This document shows, piece after piece, positions 1 through 8,790 of a stretch of DNA of 64,000 bases. Each line of letters begins with the position of its first letter. Position 1 is the stretch's first letter. A program made the translations under genes and the position numbers. The stretch spans positions 496,001 to 560,000 of the forward strand of contig NZ_CP147247.1 of assembly GCF_002140975.2 (NCBI RefSeq). Direction: 5' to 3'. This DNA comes from Enterococcus sp. 9E7_DIV0242 (GTDB taxonomy: Bacteria; Bacillota; Bacilli; Lactobacillales; Enterococcaceae). A model generated the notes under the pieces. That model saw only the letters and a program-made list of their open reading frames with translations. It searched no databases and was not told where the DNA came from.

Positions 1-112
1 AAGTTCATTCTTTCCATTATCTTAGGATGATTAAATAAAACAAATCGACACAATAATTGAAAGCGTTCCTTCGGAATAGTCTTTCTTAATAATTTTGATA
101 GGATGTTATTTT

Positions 113-1063
113 ATGACAACTCATGATGAAATGAAAATTGAACAGCAAAACATCGAACTGATCATCCAAGAAAAGCTGCGTGAAGTCTTTAAAGATAACA
201 CGCTTTATTTTGACCGCTCTATTTTTGCAGGAGGGTTGACCAATTACAACTATATTATGACGATTGCTGGTGAGGATTATGTTATTCGCGAACCAGGCAA
301 GCTAACAAAACAGATGATTGATCGAGAAATTGAACAAATGAATAATGGGATTGCTTCAGAATTTGGGGTAAATTCTGAATGTATCTACTTTGATGCAGAA
401 ACCGGAATCAAAATCAGCCGCTTTATTCCGAACAGTAAAAATCTGGCACAGTCTGATCCTTTTTCTCAGGAAAGTCTGATAGCTGTGGCTCATTTGATGA
501 AAAAAATCCACACAAGTCCTGTCCATTTCACCAATACATTCGAATGGTTGGAGGAATTAGAAAAATATGAAGAAATCATTGAACAGCTCAAAGGTAACTT
601 GTTTTTTGATTACTATGCCCTTAAAGAAAAGCTGTTAACTTTTTTTGCAGACCATCTTACTGAAGCTGTACTAGTTCCTTGCCATAATGATACCGTTCCG
701 GAAAATTTTCTGGCTGCTGACGATGGACGCTATTACCTGATTGATTGGGAATACTCCGGACTGAATGATGCAAATTGGGATTTAGCTGCCTATATCATAG
801 AAACACGACTTCCCTCTGCTTCCATTGACACATTGCTTAATATGTATTACCCAGAAGGACATTCTGAGCAAGATATATTGAAGATAAAGGGCTATATTAT
901 GGCTCAAGACCTTTTGTGGACTGTATGGGCACTTATCAGACATTACTGCGGCGATAATTTTCTGGATTATTGTGATATGCGTTATGAACGATTTAGAAAA
1001 AATATTCTCGAGCTTTCAGACACCACTGAGTATCCTTTGTACAAAATGGTCCATGTAGAATAA
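113..1063 (+). CDS. choline/ethanolamine kinase-like phosphotransferase (LicA type)
   Basis: A 316-residue protein of the APH/choline-kinase fold. It would phosphorylate a small amino alcohol such as choline with ATP in the cytoplasm. Seen: the Brenner-type catalytic motif CHNDTVPEN (His191, Asp193, Asn198) and the metal-binding LIDWEYSG motif (Asp211), followed by the DLAAYI helix usual in LicA proteins. An upstream in-frame TTG at 95 would add six residues, but the ATG at 113 follows an AGGATG ribosome site at a sensible distance, so I chose it. The gene is monocistronic and ends at a strong terminator. The substrate is inferred from family similarity; another aminoglycoside-phosphotransferase-like substrate is possible. 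Confidence 0.8.
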   Translation: MTTHDEMKIEQQNIELIIQEKLREVFKDNTLYFDRSIFAGGLTNYNYIMTIAGEDYVIREPGKLTKQMIDREIEQMNNGIASEFGVNSECIYFDAETGIKISRFIPNSKNLAQSDPFSQESLIAVAHLMKKIHTSPVHFTNTFEWLEELEKYEEIIEQLKGNLFFDYYALKEKLLTFFADHLTEAVLVPCHNDTVPENFLAADDGRYYLIDWEYSGLNDANWDLAAYIIETRLPSASIDTLLNMYYPEGHSEQDILKIKGYIMAQDLLWTVWALIRHYCGDNFLDYCDMRYERFRKNILELSDTTEYPLYKMVHVE

Positions 1064-1070
1064 ATACTTT

Positions 1071-1114
1071 CCCTCTTTCTTCACTCTTCAGAGAAAAGAA
1101 AGAGGGATTTTTTT
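1071..1114 (+). terminator. rho-independent terminator after choline-kinase-like gene
   Basis: An 11-bp stem, CCCTCTTTCTT pairing with AAGAAAGAGGG, is followed by a run of seven T. It lies directly after the stop codon of the kinase-like gene. Confidence 0.9.
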
Positions 1115-1203
1115 ACGTTCCTTTATCCATGAAGTCACATAATTTGATGTTTTGTCGCTTCTTTCTTTTAAAAAAATGAGTCGGTGGTTTGGAGGTGTAT
1201 CTT

Positions 1204-1237
1204 TTGACAAAAATTTAGCGGGGGCGCAAACTATAAG
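1204..1237 (+). promoter_or_regulatory. possible gap promoter
   Basis: A perfect TTGACA at 1204-1209 and a TATAAG at 1232-1237 lie 38 bp before the gap start. The 22-bp spacer is too long for an ordinary sigma-A promoter and contains a GC-rich tract (AGCGGGGGCG). Either the true -10 is different or the promoter needs an activator. No CggR gene is adjacent. Confidence 0.35.
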
Positions 1238-1274
1238 ATGTAAGTGCAATACAAATGAAGGAGGAATTTTCATT

Positions 1275-2285
1275 ATGACAGTTAAAGTAGGTATTAATGG
1301 TTTTGGCCGAATCGGCCGTCTTGCTTTTCGACGTATTAAAGAGGTTTCAGATGATATTGAAGTGGTAGCAATCAACGACCTGACCAGCCCAACCATGTTG
1401 GCGCAGTTGCTCCAATTCGACTCTACTCATGGAACATATCCTGGAACAGTCACTGCAACTGAAAACTCCATCGTTGTTGACGGTGAAGAAACACGCGTGT
1501 ATGCAGAACCGGATGCAAGTAAAATTCCTTGGGCAAAAGAAAATGGTGTGGATATCGTACTTGAATGTACTGGCTTTTATACATCAGAAGAAAAAGCGAA
1601 AGCCCATTTAGACGCTGGTGTAAAACGTGTTGTTATCTCTGCCCCAGCAGGAGCAATGAAAACAATCGTTTATAATGTAAACGACGACACATTGGATGCC
1701 GGAGACAAAATAATTTCTGCTGGCTCTTGTACAACGAACTGTTTAGCTCCAATGGCTTACTTCCTGAACAATGAGTTTGGTATTGAAGTTGGAACTATGA
1801 CAACTGTCCATGCGTATACATCTACACAAATGCTATTGGATGGTCCTGTGAAAGGCGGCAACTTACGTGCTGCTCGTTCAGCTGCTGACAATACTATTCC
1901 ACATTCAACAGGTGCTGCAAAAGCAATTGGTCTGGTAATTCCTGAATTGAACGGGAAGTTACAAGGACATGCACAACGTGTACCGGTAGTTGATGGTTCA
2001 CTGACTGAACTTGTCTCTATCCTTAAAACAAAGGTAACCGCTGAACAAGTCAACGAAGCAATCAAAAAACATACTATCGATAACCCATCCTTTGGTTACG
2101 ATGATCGCGAAATCGTTTCAGGTGATGTGATTGGCACAACAGAAGGATCTATCTTCGATCCAACACAAACTGAAGTAACTACAGCTGGTGAGTTCCAATT
2201 AGTGAAAACAGTGTCTTGGTATGACAACGAATATGGCTTTACTTGCCAAATGATCCGCTTGTTAGAAAAATTCGCTAACCTGTAA
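1275..2285 (+). CDS. gap: glyceraldehyde-3-phosphate dehydrogenase (glycolytic, type I)
   Basis: This 336-residue enzyme oxidises glyceraldehyde-3-phosphate with NAD and phosphate to 1,3-bisphosphoglycerate in glycolysis. Seen: N-terminal Rossmann motif INGFGRIGR, the catalytic SCTTNCLAP segment with nucleophile Cys152 (Met counted as 1), the HAYT and WYDNEYG segments of the active site, and full family length. The open frame extends upstream to 1152, but [11 protein letters not shown] at 1275 follows GAAGGAGGAA and matches family starts. It stands alone, flanked by terminators, without the cggR/pgk/tpi neighbours found in some firmicutes. Confidence 0.97.
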   Translation: MTVKVGINGFGRIGRLAFRRIKEVSDDIEVVAINDLTSPTMLAQLLQFDSTHGTYPGTVTATENSIVVDGEETRVYAEPDASKIPWAKENGVDIVLECTGFYTSEEKAKAHLDAGVKRVVISAPAGAMKTIVYNVNDDTLDAGDKIISAGSCTTNCLAPMAYFLNNEFGIEVGTMTTVHAYTSTQMLLDGPVKGGNLRAARSAADNTIPHSTGAAKAIGLVIPELNGKLQGHAQRVPVVDGSLTELVSILKTKVTAEQVNEAIKKHTIDNPSFGYDDREIVSGDVIGTTEGSIFDPTQTEVTTAGEFQLVKTVSWYDNEYGFTCQMIRLLEKFANL

Positions 2286-2293
2286 AAATAGCA

Positions 2294-2334
2294 AAAAAGT
2301 ATGGTCGCCATTTTTAGCGACCATACTTTTTTAT
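2294..2334. terminator. bidirectional terminator after gap
   Basis: AAAAAGTATGGTCGC pairs with GCGACCATACTTTTT around a short loop, with T on one side and A on the other. It ends gap on the plus strand and is placed to help end fur on the minus strand. Confidence 0.88.
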
Positions 2335-2461
2335 TCAGAAACAGATAAAATCGAGACATCTTCTAATTTTATCTGGCCATATTTCGTCATATTTCATAAA
2401 AACTTGAAAATACGTCCTATCATCCAAAGAGCAGTTGTTCTATAGTTCGATCTGATAGCAA

Positions 2462-2917
2462 TCAATCTTTCTTTTTTTTCTGACATTCACGACATATCCC
2501 GTGAAAAGTAAGACGATGATCCTTAACCACAAAATGATAACGTTGTTCAATGATCTCCTCTACTTCGCCCAGAAGGTCCTCTTCCACCTCTTCAATGTTT
2601 CCACATTCCAAACACAAAAGGTGATGATGAAAGTGTTTTGCCCCTTCTTTTCTTAAATCATAGCGAGCAAGACCATCATTAAAACTGACCTTATCGATCA
2701 CCTTTAAATCTGTTAAAATCTCTAAGGTACGGTAAACCGTAGCCAACCCGATTTCAGGACTTTTTTGTTTAACTAAAAAATAAATCTCTTCTGCTGACAT
2801 ATGATCTTTCTCATTTTCAAGTAGTACCAATAATGTCGCTTCTCGCTGAGGGGTCAATTTAAACCCAGATTCATGTAATTGTTGTTTTATTTTCTTTAAA
2901 GCTGTCGTTGCACTCAT
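2462..2917 (-). CDS. fur: ferric uptake regulator Fur
   Basis: A 151-residue metal-dependent repressor. The wing-helix domain (KLTPQREATLLVLLENEKDH; GLATVYRTLEIL) and the dimerisation domain with the HFHHH metal site and two Cys pairs (CLEC, CREC) are all present. The sequence matches the Fur branch rather than PerR, Zur or MntR: LTPQREA, SPEIGLATVYRTLE and DHRLTFHGIC are hallmarks of Bacillus Fur. It should repress iron-uptake genes when ferrous iron is plentiful. A GGAG ribosome site precedes the ATG. Two PerR-type boxes lie just upstream (see separate entries), suggesting that peroxide stress controls fur expression. Confidence 0.94.
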   Translation of the reverse strand: MSATTALKKIKQQLHESGFKLTPQREATLLVLLENEKDHMSAEEIYFLVKQKSPEIGLATVYRTLEILTDLKVIDKVSFNDGLARYDLRKEGAKHFHHHLLCLECGNIEEVEEDLLGEVEEIIEQRYHFVVKDHRLTFHGICRECQKKKKD

Positions 2918-2934
2918 AAGAGAAGACTCCTTAT

Positions 2935-2949
2935 TTATAATAATTATAA
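2935..2949. promoter_or_regulatory. perfect PerR box upstream of fur
   Basis: The 15-bp sequence TTATAATAATTATAA matches the Bacillus PerR consensus TTATAATNATTATAA at every fixed position. It lies 18 bp upstream of the fur start codon. Binding by PerR is inferred; no perR gene is in this window. Confidence 0.75.
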
Positions 2950-2976
2950 TCTGAATAGAATTTCTGTTCTTTTAAA

Positions 2977-2991
2977 TTATAATAAGTATAA
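2977..2991. promoter_or_regulatory. second PerR-like box upstream of fur
   Basis: TTATAATAAGTATAA differs from the PerR consensus at one fixed position. It starts exactly 42 bp from the first box, about four helical turns, so two dimers would sit on the same DNA face. Confidence 0.65.
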
Positions 2992-3040
2992 ATTAACTCA
3001 AAGATATTTGCAAGTGATTCTCAATTAGAAAAAGGAATCT

Positions 3041-3898
3041 TTAATCTTTCAACAAGATTGTGTAGCCATCCTCTTGTTTGATTCGTTTACCTTTCAGCAA
3101 CTGTCCTAGAGCACGTTTGAATTGACCTTTACTTATCCCAAAGGCTTGCATGATTTCTTCCGGCTCTGATTTATCTGTAAAAGGAATCTTTCCTTCTGCA
3201 GAACGCTCAAGAAATGTCAGGATCATCCCTGCATCGCCTTCAATTGCTTCATGAGCTCTTGGCTTCAAAGAAAGATTCAACAACCCATCCGGACGGACAC
3301 CAATAACACGTCCGTTAATTTGCTCTCCTAAACGCGGTTCTTGAAACCGCTCGGAAGGATGAATAAAACCGATTTTCAAGTCATCTGTCAACACATAGGT
3401 ACCAGCCATTTTCAATCGATAAACCGTTCCGGAAACATTTTTGTTTTGCATTTCTGGACCACCAGGATGAGCCATCGCTTGGAAATGCTTCTCTTCTGCC
3501 AACTCTCCCCAAATACGTCCTTTATCGTCTACTTTCAGCGCAATCATCAATCGATCACCCTTTTTAGGCCACAACTCTTTCATTGTAGATAGCGCATCAA
3601 GTGATACCACAATGTCTTTATCTTCTAATCCAATATCAACAAAGACGCCTAAATCTCTTCTTACTCCAGTAACTGTACCGAACGCATATTGTCCTATTCG
3701 ACTACCAGGAATCACAGTCGTCATTACCGGCTCTTGCTTTTGATTCAAATAAGCAAAACCTTCAACTGCCTCTCCGAGCTGATGCTCGCCTTCTTCTTTC
3801 GCTAGACGAAAAGTTACGCCATTTTTTTGAAGAAAATAGTACTGATCATTTTGATCAATGACCAATGCTGTAAATATATTTCCTAATAATTCATTCAT
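3041..3898 (-). CDS. cvfB: CvfB-family S1-domain RNA-binding protein
   Basis: A 285-residue protein of the conserved virulence factor B family (YitL in Bacillus). It is built from tandem S1/OB domains (for example GTVTGVRRDLGVFVDIGLEDKD and INGRVIGVRPDGLLNLSLKP, visible near residues 75 and 190) and ends in a winged helix (AFGISKGQFKRALGQLL). CvfB binds RNA and affects virulence gene expression in Staphylococcus. I chose the second of two close ATGs because it lies at a better distance from AAAGGA; the alternative start at 3904 adds two residues. It is convergent with nothing and ends about 120 bp from fur. Confidence 0.88.
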   Translation of the reverse strand: MNELLGNIFTALVIDQNDQYYFLQKNGVTFRLAKEEGEHQLGEAVEGFAYLNQKQEPVMTTVIPGSRIGQYAFGTVTGVRRDLGVFVDIGLEDKDIVVSLDALSTMKELWPKKGDRLMIALKVDDKGRIWGELAEEKHFQAMAHPGGPEMQNKNVSGTVYRLKMAGTYVLTDDLKIGFIHPSERFQEPRLGEQINGRVIGVRPDGLLNLSLKPRAHEAIEGDAGMILTFLERSAEGKIPFTDKSEPEEIMQAFGISKGQFKRALGQLLKGKRIKQEDGYTILLKD

Positions 3899-3918
3899 TT
3901 TCATTTTCCTTTCTCAAT

Positions 3919-4242
3919 TTAAAAAATGAGTCTTAGCAATGCAATTGTCACAATACCCACAATCACAGTTTTCATTAAATCCTTTGTTCGAACAGCTACA
4001 AGCAGCGTAGGAATACAACTGATTGCTTCAAGCAGCTTAACTGTTGGAAATTCGCCATCTTTGTAAACTAATACACTTTGAAGCAACAACGCTGTTAAAA
4101 TACAAATCGGTATATATGACAGAAAATCTAGTAGCGGCTTTGGAAACGTTACTTTTTTAGTTAGTGCAAACGGAATGACTCGAGGTAGCCAAGTAACAAT
4201 TGAGCACCCTAATATGGTAAGCAACACATAACTATTCAGCAT
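3919..4242 (-). CDS. azlD: AzlD-like branched-chain amino acid export subunit
   Basis: A 107-residue membrane protein with about four hydrophobic helices, typical of AzlD. With AzlC it forms a branched-chain amino acid exporter in the cytoplasmic membrane. The RVIPFALTK segment near residue 22 is characteristic of the family. It overlaps the end of azlC by 11 nt, so translation is probably coupled. Confidence 0.88.
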   Translation of the reverse strand: MLNSYVLLTILGCSIVTWLPRVIPFALTKKVTFPKPLLDFLSYIPICILTALLLQSVLVYKDGEFPTVKLLEAISCIPTLLVAVRTKDLMKTVIVGIVTIALLRLIF

Positions 4243-4939
4243 CAGGTATCGTCACCCCCACTCCACAGCCAATCAAAGTAGCAACCAAAACTGCCACTTC
4301 CGGTGAAACAAAACGCATAAGTACATACAATGAGATACAAACAGAAATCAAAACAATCATCGTTTTTTTCATTGATTTTTTAATTGCTGTATCAACCTGT
4401 AAAACAAACAATCCGGCGAACATAGCTACCAAGGCAAAGTCCAAGCCCAACATATTTGGGTCCGGAATCCAATTTCCCAGCATTGCTCCCACTACGGTTG
4501 AACCAATCCAAGCCAAATAGGCTGTGATATTCAATCCATGCGTCCAGACGGAACTGATTTTATGATCATTTGCAATAGCTGTCATTAGTACTCCATAGGA
4601 TTCATCCGTCAAAAGACTGCCTATCCCAACGTTCGTTACCAACGGCTCTTCAGAAAAATAGCTGGCTACTGACATACTCATCAAAAAATGTCTAAGATTC
4701 ACTAGAAATGTTGTCAGAATAATTGCTGAAACTGGTGCTTGAATCGCCAACATTCCGCAAATAATAAATTGTGCACTCCCTGCATACACAAGAATAGACA
4801 TCAAACCGACTTGAAAAACAGATAGTCCAACACTTTTTCCTACTACACCTGCCGCAATGCCGATTCCTGCATACCCGAGTACAGTTGGCAGACATGCATA
4901 AAAGCCTTCCCGAAATGTTTCATACCCCTTCTCCGTCAT
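4232..4939 (-). CDS. azlC: AzlC-family branched-chain amino acid exporter
   Basis: A 235-residue integral membrane protein with the AzlC signature segments GYAGIGIAAG, YAGSAQFIICGML and LRHFLMS. It forms the larger subunit of the AzlCD exporter. An ATG at 4957 overlaps the GGAGGG ribosome site itself, so the ATG at 4939, nine bases downstream of that site, is the likely start. It is the first gene of a two-gene azlCD operon. In Bacillus subtilis loss of AzlB derepresses such genes; no AzlB-like regulator is adjacent here. Confidence 0.9.
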   Translation of the reverse strand: MTEKGYETFREGFYACLPTVLGYAGIGIAAGVVGKSVGLSVFQVGLMSILVYAGSAQFIICGMLAIQAPVSAIILTTFLVNLRHFLMSMSVASYFSEEPLVTNVGIGSLLTDESYGVLMTAIANDHKISSVWTHGLNITAYLAWIGSTVVGAMLGNWIPDPNMLGLDFALVAMFAGLFVLQVDTAIKKSMKKTMIVLISVCISLYVLMRFVSPEVAVLVATLIGCGVGVTIPDAE

Positions 4940-4990
4940 AAAAGTGTTTCCCTCCATTCATTCCCCGTAATTCTATTTGATAATAGAACA

Positions 4991-5028
4991 AGAGTCCGGG
5001 ACCAGTTAGTGTTCCCAAACTCTTTGCT
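4991..5028 (-). terminator. terminator after mapZ
   Basis: On the minus strand AAGAGT..GGGA pairs with TCCC..ACTCTT around an 11-nt loop, followed by a short T-rich stretch (TTGTTCT). It lies about 100 bp past the mapZ stop. Confidence 0.6.
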
Positions 5029-5130
5029 CAAATGAACAATTGTTCGAATAGAAGCAGCCTGAATTAACTGCTCTCTACTATATTCTCTTATTCGTTGCTT
5101 TTACTCACTATAGGTGTCGAAATGACTGGA

Positions 5131-7179
5131 TCAACGTCCGGCATTTCTTGACGCATTCCCCTTAAACCAGCCTGTTTGCGCATTGATTGTTACAAGATAC
5201 GTGCCATCAGTCTTATACAAGTTATAGTAGCCTTGGCCGTTAACGATTCTTGCCGGCTCCAAATAATAGCCGCCATCAACAATATAGCCACGTTCCATAC
5301 AGGTTGCGAGAACTCTTTCTTTGACCCCGGCTGCCCAAATCCATGCAACGTTAGAAGTATCTGCTACGTGCTCAGGAATCACTGTGTAAACTGGGGATGT
5401 ATAAACACCATTACTATCCGGACCAGTAAACGTACTTGGATCTACGGCAGTATTTGTCTCTGCTGACGGAGCATTAACTACAGCTGATGACTCCTGATTA
5501 GAAGCTACTACTTGATTTGCTTCGGAAGCCGCCTCGGTAGGCTGTTCCACCACTGGTTCTGAGCTTGCAGCTGTATCTCCTGCAAGAGCGATCTTCGCAC
5601 TATCAAGAGAAGCAGTCAACGTTTTTTTCAACTCTTCATTTTTCACTTTATTGACTTCTGTTACCGCTGCCTCGTAGGTTTCTTGCGACAGAAGGGATCT
5701 AGCCTGACCGTCTTTATAAATCACATCAACCGCATTTTTTGCTTTTTCAAGCTGAGTATATTGTGCTTGCGCTTGATCGATTGCTTGATTGATCAGTTTA
5801 GAAAATTCATCTGTACCCGTTTCTTTTTCCAAAGTAATCTCTTTGTCTGAAGCGATAGCTTCTTCTTTATAGCTACTTCCTGATATTACCGGTGAAACAT
5901 ACAATTCATTCACTTTAGTAATAAGTGCTTGTTTCTCTTTGATTGTATTCAGCGTCTTTTCCAGATCAGTATAGCCATCTTCTTTTTTCAGCTTTTCTAA
6001 ATCTTTTTCAAGACTTTGTGTGCTTACAGACACCATTTCTGGTTTGAGATAGGTTTGCTTATCATCTGTAAAATAGCTGTTTAAGGTTGCTTCAGTTTCT
6101 TCGAAAAGGCTCTTCTTCGTATCCTCTACCTTGGTTTCTTGCTTCGGTGCGTCGCCTTGATTTTGTACATAGTACCAGCCGCCAGCACCTAATGCCAGCA
6201 CGGCTGCAGCTGCCAGAGCGATTGGAAGTTTCTTTGTTCTCTTCTTCTCCTCCTTTTGGCTGTCTGTAGAAGGCGTTTGAGGTCGTTGTGCATCATCAAG
6301 TGTAGCAAATTGAGATCTCTTTTTTGGTCCTAATTCTGATGGCAGGATATCCTTTTCCTCAAAAAATATGGGGGCCGCATCCATCTCAATTTCTTCCGGT
6401 TTTTTACTTTTCGAAGGAATAACAACAGCGGTTTGCTGCTTTTCCTCAGCGTTCGTTGATTCTTCTAAAGCTTGTTCTTCTGAATAACCCTCATGATCTG
6501 CCTCTTTGACCGAGTCTTCTGACTTGTCCAAAGATGACACCTCTTCATTTGTAGTTTCTTCGGCTGTATCAACGGATTGATCCGCTTTTTTGTCCTCTGT
6601 TTCTGTCTCTATTTCTTCATCACTCGTTGAATCATCCGCTGACTTCTGTTCTTCTTTATGAGCGTTGATATATTCTTTCAAACTTGCTGTACCCAGCGAA
6701 TCTGTTTCACTCTTTTCCTCTTCCACATGATCCGCTGAAATATGCTCGGTGGATTCTTCATCCGGAGTGTCATTGATTTGATCATTAGACACCTGTTCTT
6801 CGCTTATGGCTGAATCATCTGGTTGTTCATTTTCTGACTTAGGCGCAGCTTCTTCCACAGGAGCTTCATCCATTTCTTTGTCAGAAACCTCTTCTTTAGG
6901 TATCTCTAAAGGGGCTTGTCCCTGTTGTTCGTTGAACAGGTTCATAACATGACCGATACTAAGGTCCTTCAAATCAGCCCATTCGATATTCTCATTCTTT
7001 TCATCAGCTTCAAAGTGAGAGGAAGTGTTTTCAGTTTGATGCGTTGAATCCTCCTGCTCAACTACTGCAGCCTCATTTTTATTATTTTCTTTATCCTCTG
7101 AAAATTCAAAACCGCATTCAGGACATTTCATCTCATTATCATCAATTTCATTTCCGCAATTCGGACAATGCTTCGTCAT
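5131..7179 (-). CDS. mapZ: MapZ/LocZ-like mid-cell division site protein with N-terminal zinc ribbon
   Basis: A 682-residue single-pass membrane protein. Order of parts: zinc ribbon (Cys5, Cys8, Cys19, Cys22), a [16 protein letters not shown] segment resembling the FtsZ-interacting start of streptococcal MapZ, a long acidic Glu/Ser/Asp-rich linker, a transmembrane helix near residues 315-338 ([20 protein letters not shown]), then an extracellular part of helical segments, a Ser/Ala/Pro-rich linker and a C-terminal domain ([30 protein letters not shown], [11 protein letters not shown]) typical of the MapZ peptidoglycan-binding end. MapZ marks future division sites in streptococci and enterococci. 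The zinc ribbon is absent from pneumococcal MapZ. Assignment rests on both ends matching; the middle is low complexity. Confidence 0.82.
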   Translation of the reverse strand: MTKHCPNCGNEIDDNEMKCPECGFEFSEDKENNKNEAAVVEQEDSTHQTENTSSHFEADEKNENIEWADLKDLSIGHVMNLFNEQQGQAPLEIPKEEVSDKEMDEAPVEEAAPKSENEQPDDSAISEEQVSNDQINDTPDEESTEHISADHVEEEKSETDSLGTASLKEYINAHKEEQKSADDSTSDEEIETETEDKKADQSVDTAEETTNEEVSSLDKSEDSVKEADHEGYSEEQALEESTNAEEKQQTAVVIPSKSKKPEEIEMDAAPIFFEEKDILPSELGPKKRSQFATLDDAQRPQTPSTDSQKEEKKRTKKLPIALAAAAVLALGAGGWYYVQNQGDAPKQETKVEDTKKSLFEETEATLNSYFTDDKQTYLKPEMVSVSTQSLEKDLEKLKKEDGYTDLEKTLNTIKEKQALITKVNELYVSPVISGSSYKEEAIASDKEITLEKETGTDEFSKLINQAIDQAQAQYTQLEKAKNAVDVIYKDGQARSLLSQETYEAAVTEVNKVKNEELKKTLTASLDSAKIALAGDTAASSEPVVEQPTEAASEANQVVASNQESSAVVNAPSAETNTAVDPSTFTGPDSNGVYTSPVYTVIPEHVADTSNVAWIWAAGVKERVLATCMERGYIVDGGYYLEPARIVNGQGYYNLYKTDGTYLVTINAQTGWFKGNASRNAGR

Positions 7180-7603
7180 TTTTTCGCCTCACATTCTACT
7201 TTGCCAAGTAAATCTAATCTATCACAAAAATAGGATTGTTCCAATATGTACGAGTTAACTTTTATGTTACGATTTCGTGAAATTCCTTTGTGCATCAAAG
7301 GATCGCTTGAATCGACACAGCCAAACACTCACGAGTGACTGAAAATTCCCCTCCTAGCTCAAAACATGCAAAAAAGGGCAGGAAAAAATCAAGTTGAAAA
7401 TTCTCCTACCCTCTAAACTTGAATAAATAATGGAATAATGGTTGAGACGCATTGATACACTGAGCAACTTCAAAAAATTACTAGAAACTTTTGGAGCTCT
7501 CTGTCATTCTCAGCAACTCAGAGCATGTAGTCCAATCTTCGTCAAACTGGATATGACCTGTGACTTTTCTAACGTCGACAAATCCAAACTTTTTAAAAAG
7601 TGG
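7180..7603. other. intergenic region between rpoD and mapZ
   Basis: About 420 bp without a convincing gene. It should hold the mapZ promoter (close to 7180-7260) and the rpoD terminator. The segment 7420-7600 is anonymous, with no clear hairpin or ORF. Confidence 0.5.
7370..7412 (-). terminator. probable terminator of the dnaG-rpoD operon
   Basis: On the minus strand AGGGTAGGA pairs with TCCTGCCCT and is followed by six T. It lies about 190 bp beyond rpoD. Confidence 0.7.
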
Positions 7604-8710
7604 TTATTCTAAAAAGTCTTTTAATTGTTTAGAGCGTGATGGATGTCTCAATTTGCGTAATGCTTTTGCTTCGATCTGACGGATACGTTCACGGGTTACA
7701 CCGAATACCTTCCCAACTTCTTCCAGTGTTCGTGTTCTTCCATCATCAAGTCCAAAACGCAATCGCAAAACATTTTCTTCACGGTCCGTTAATGTATCAA
7801 GAACATCTTCCAACTGCTCTTTTAACAATTCATACGCAGCATGTTCTGCCGGACTGGTCGCATCTTGGTCTTCAATGAAATCCCCTAAATGAGAATCATC
7901 TTCCTCACCAATTGGCGTTTCCAGTGAAACAGGCTCTTGAGCAATCTTAAGGATCTCACGAACTTTTTCAGTTGGTAAATCCATTTCAGCACCGATTTCT
8001 TCTGGTGTAGGTTCTCTTCCAAGATCCTGTAACAATTGACGTTGAATACGAATCAGTTTATTGATCGTTTCAACCATATGCACAGGGATACGAATTGTAC
8101 GTGCTTGGTCAGCGATTGCACGGGTAATTGCCTGACGAATCCACCAAGTCGCATAAGTAGAGAACTTGAACCCTTTACGGTAGTCAAATTTTTCTACAGC
8201 TTTCATCAAGCCCATGTTTCCTTCTTGAATCAAATCCAAGAACTGCATACCACGTCCTACATACCGCTTAGCAATAGAAACTACTAAACGAAGGTTGGCT
8301 TCTGCCAATCGTTGTTTCGCTTCTTGATCGCCCTCTTCTATTTTTAATGCAAGGTCGACTTCTTCTTCAGCAGTCAACAACTGAACCCGACCGATTTCTT
8401 TCAAATACATACGTACTGGATCATTGATCTTTACACCTGTTGGGGCAGATAAATCTTCCATTTGAGCTTTGGTCGCTACTTTTTCGTCTTTTTTCAGGCT
8501 AAATTCGCTTGGATCACCATTTTCGTCAACCACACTGATTCCGGAATCTTCAATTTTTTGAATCAATTTTTCCATCTCTTCAGCATTTAATGTAAATGGT
8601 GTTGCCAACTTATTGGTCAGATCATCATATAAAACTGTACCTTTTGGTTTGTTTTCTTTGACAAAGCCTGCAACTGCCGCTTGATATTTCTTTTCTGTTT
8701 CTTTTTCCAT
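7604..8710 (-). CDS. rpoD: RNA polymerase primary sigma factor (SigA/RpoD)
   Basis: A 368-residue housekeeping sigma factor. Region 1.1-like N terminus, region 1.2 ([21 protein letters not shown]), region 2 with the -10 recognition and melting residues ([26 protein letters not shown]), region 3 and region 4 helix-turn-helix ([28 protein letters not shown]) are all complete. It directs core RNA polymerase to TTGACA/TATAAT promoters. It lies 80 bp downstream of dnaG in the same direction, the classic macromolecular-synthesis arrangement of firmicutes. Confidence 0.98.
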   Translation of the reverse strand: MEKETEKKYQAAVAGFVKENKPKGTVLYDDLTNKLATPFTLNAEEMEKLIQKIEDSGISVVDENGDPSEFSLKKDEKVATKAQMEDLSAPTGVKINDPVRMYLKEIGRVQLLTAEEEVDLALKIEEGDQEAKQRLAEANLRLVVSIAKRYVGRGMQFLDLIQEGNMGLMKAVEKFDYRKGFKFSTYATWWIRQAITRAIADQARTIRIPVHMVETINKLIRIQRQLLQDLGREPTPEEIGAEMDLPTEKVREILKIAQEPVSLETPIGEEDDSHLGDFIEDQDATSPAEHAAYELLKEQLEDVLDTLTDREENVLRLRFGLDDGRTRTLEEVGKVFGVTRERIRQIEAKALRKLRHPSRSKQLKDFLE

Positions 8711-8790
8711 GAAAGAAGGCCCCCTTCATATTTGCATACCTACTCATTATATAACAACTACTTATAGTTTGTTAATCATTTTATTGGATA

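Noticed and set aside
1152..1274. 41-codon N-terminal extension of gap
   Set aside because: It crosses the promoter region, and the conserved start with a strong ribosome site is at 1275.
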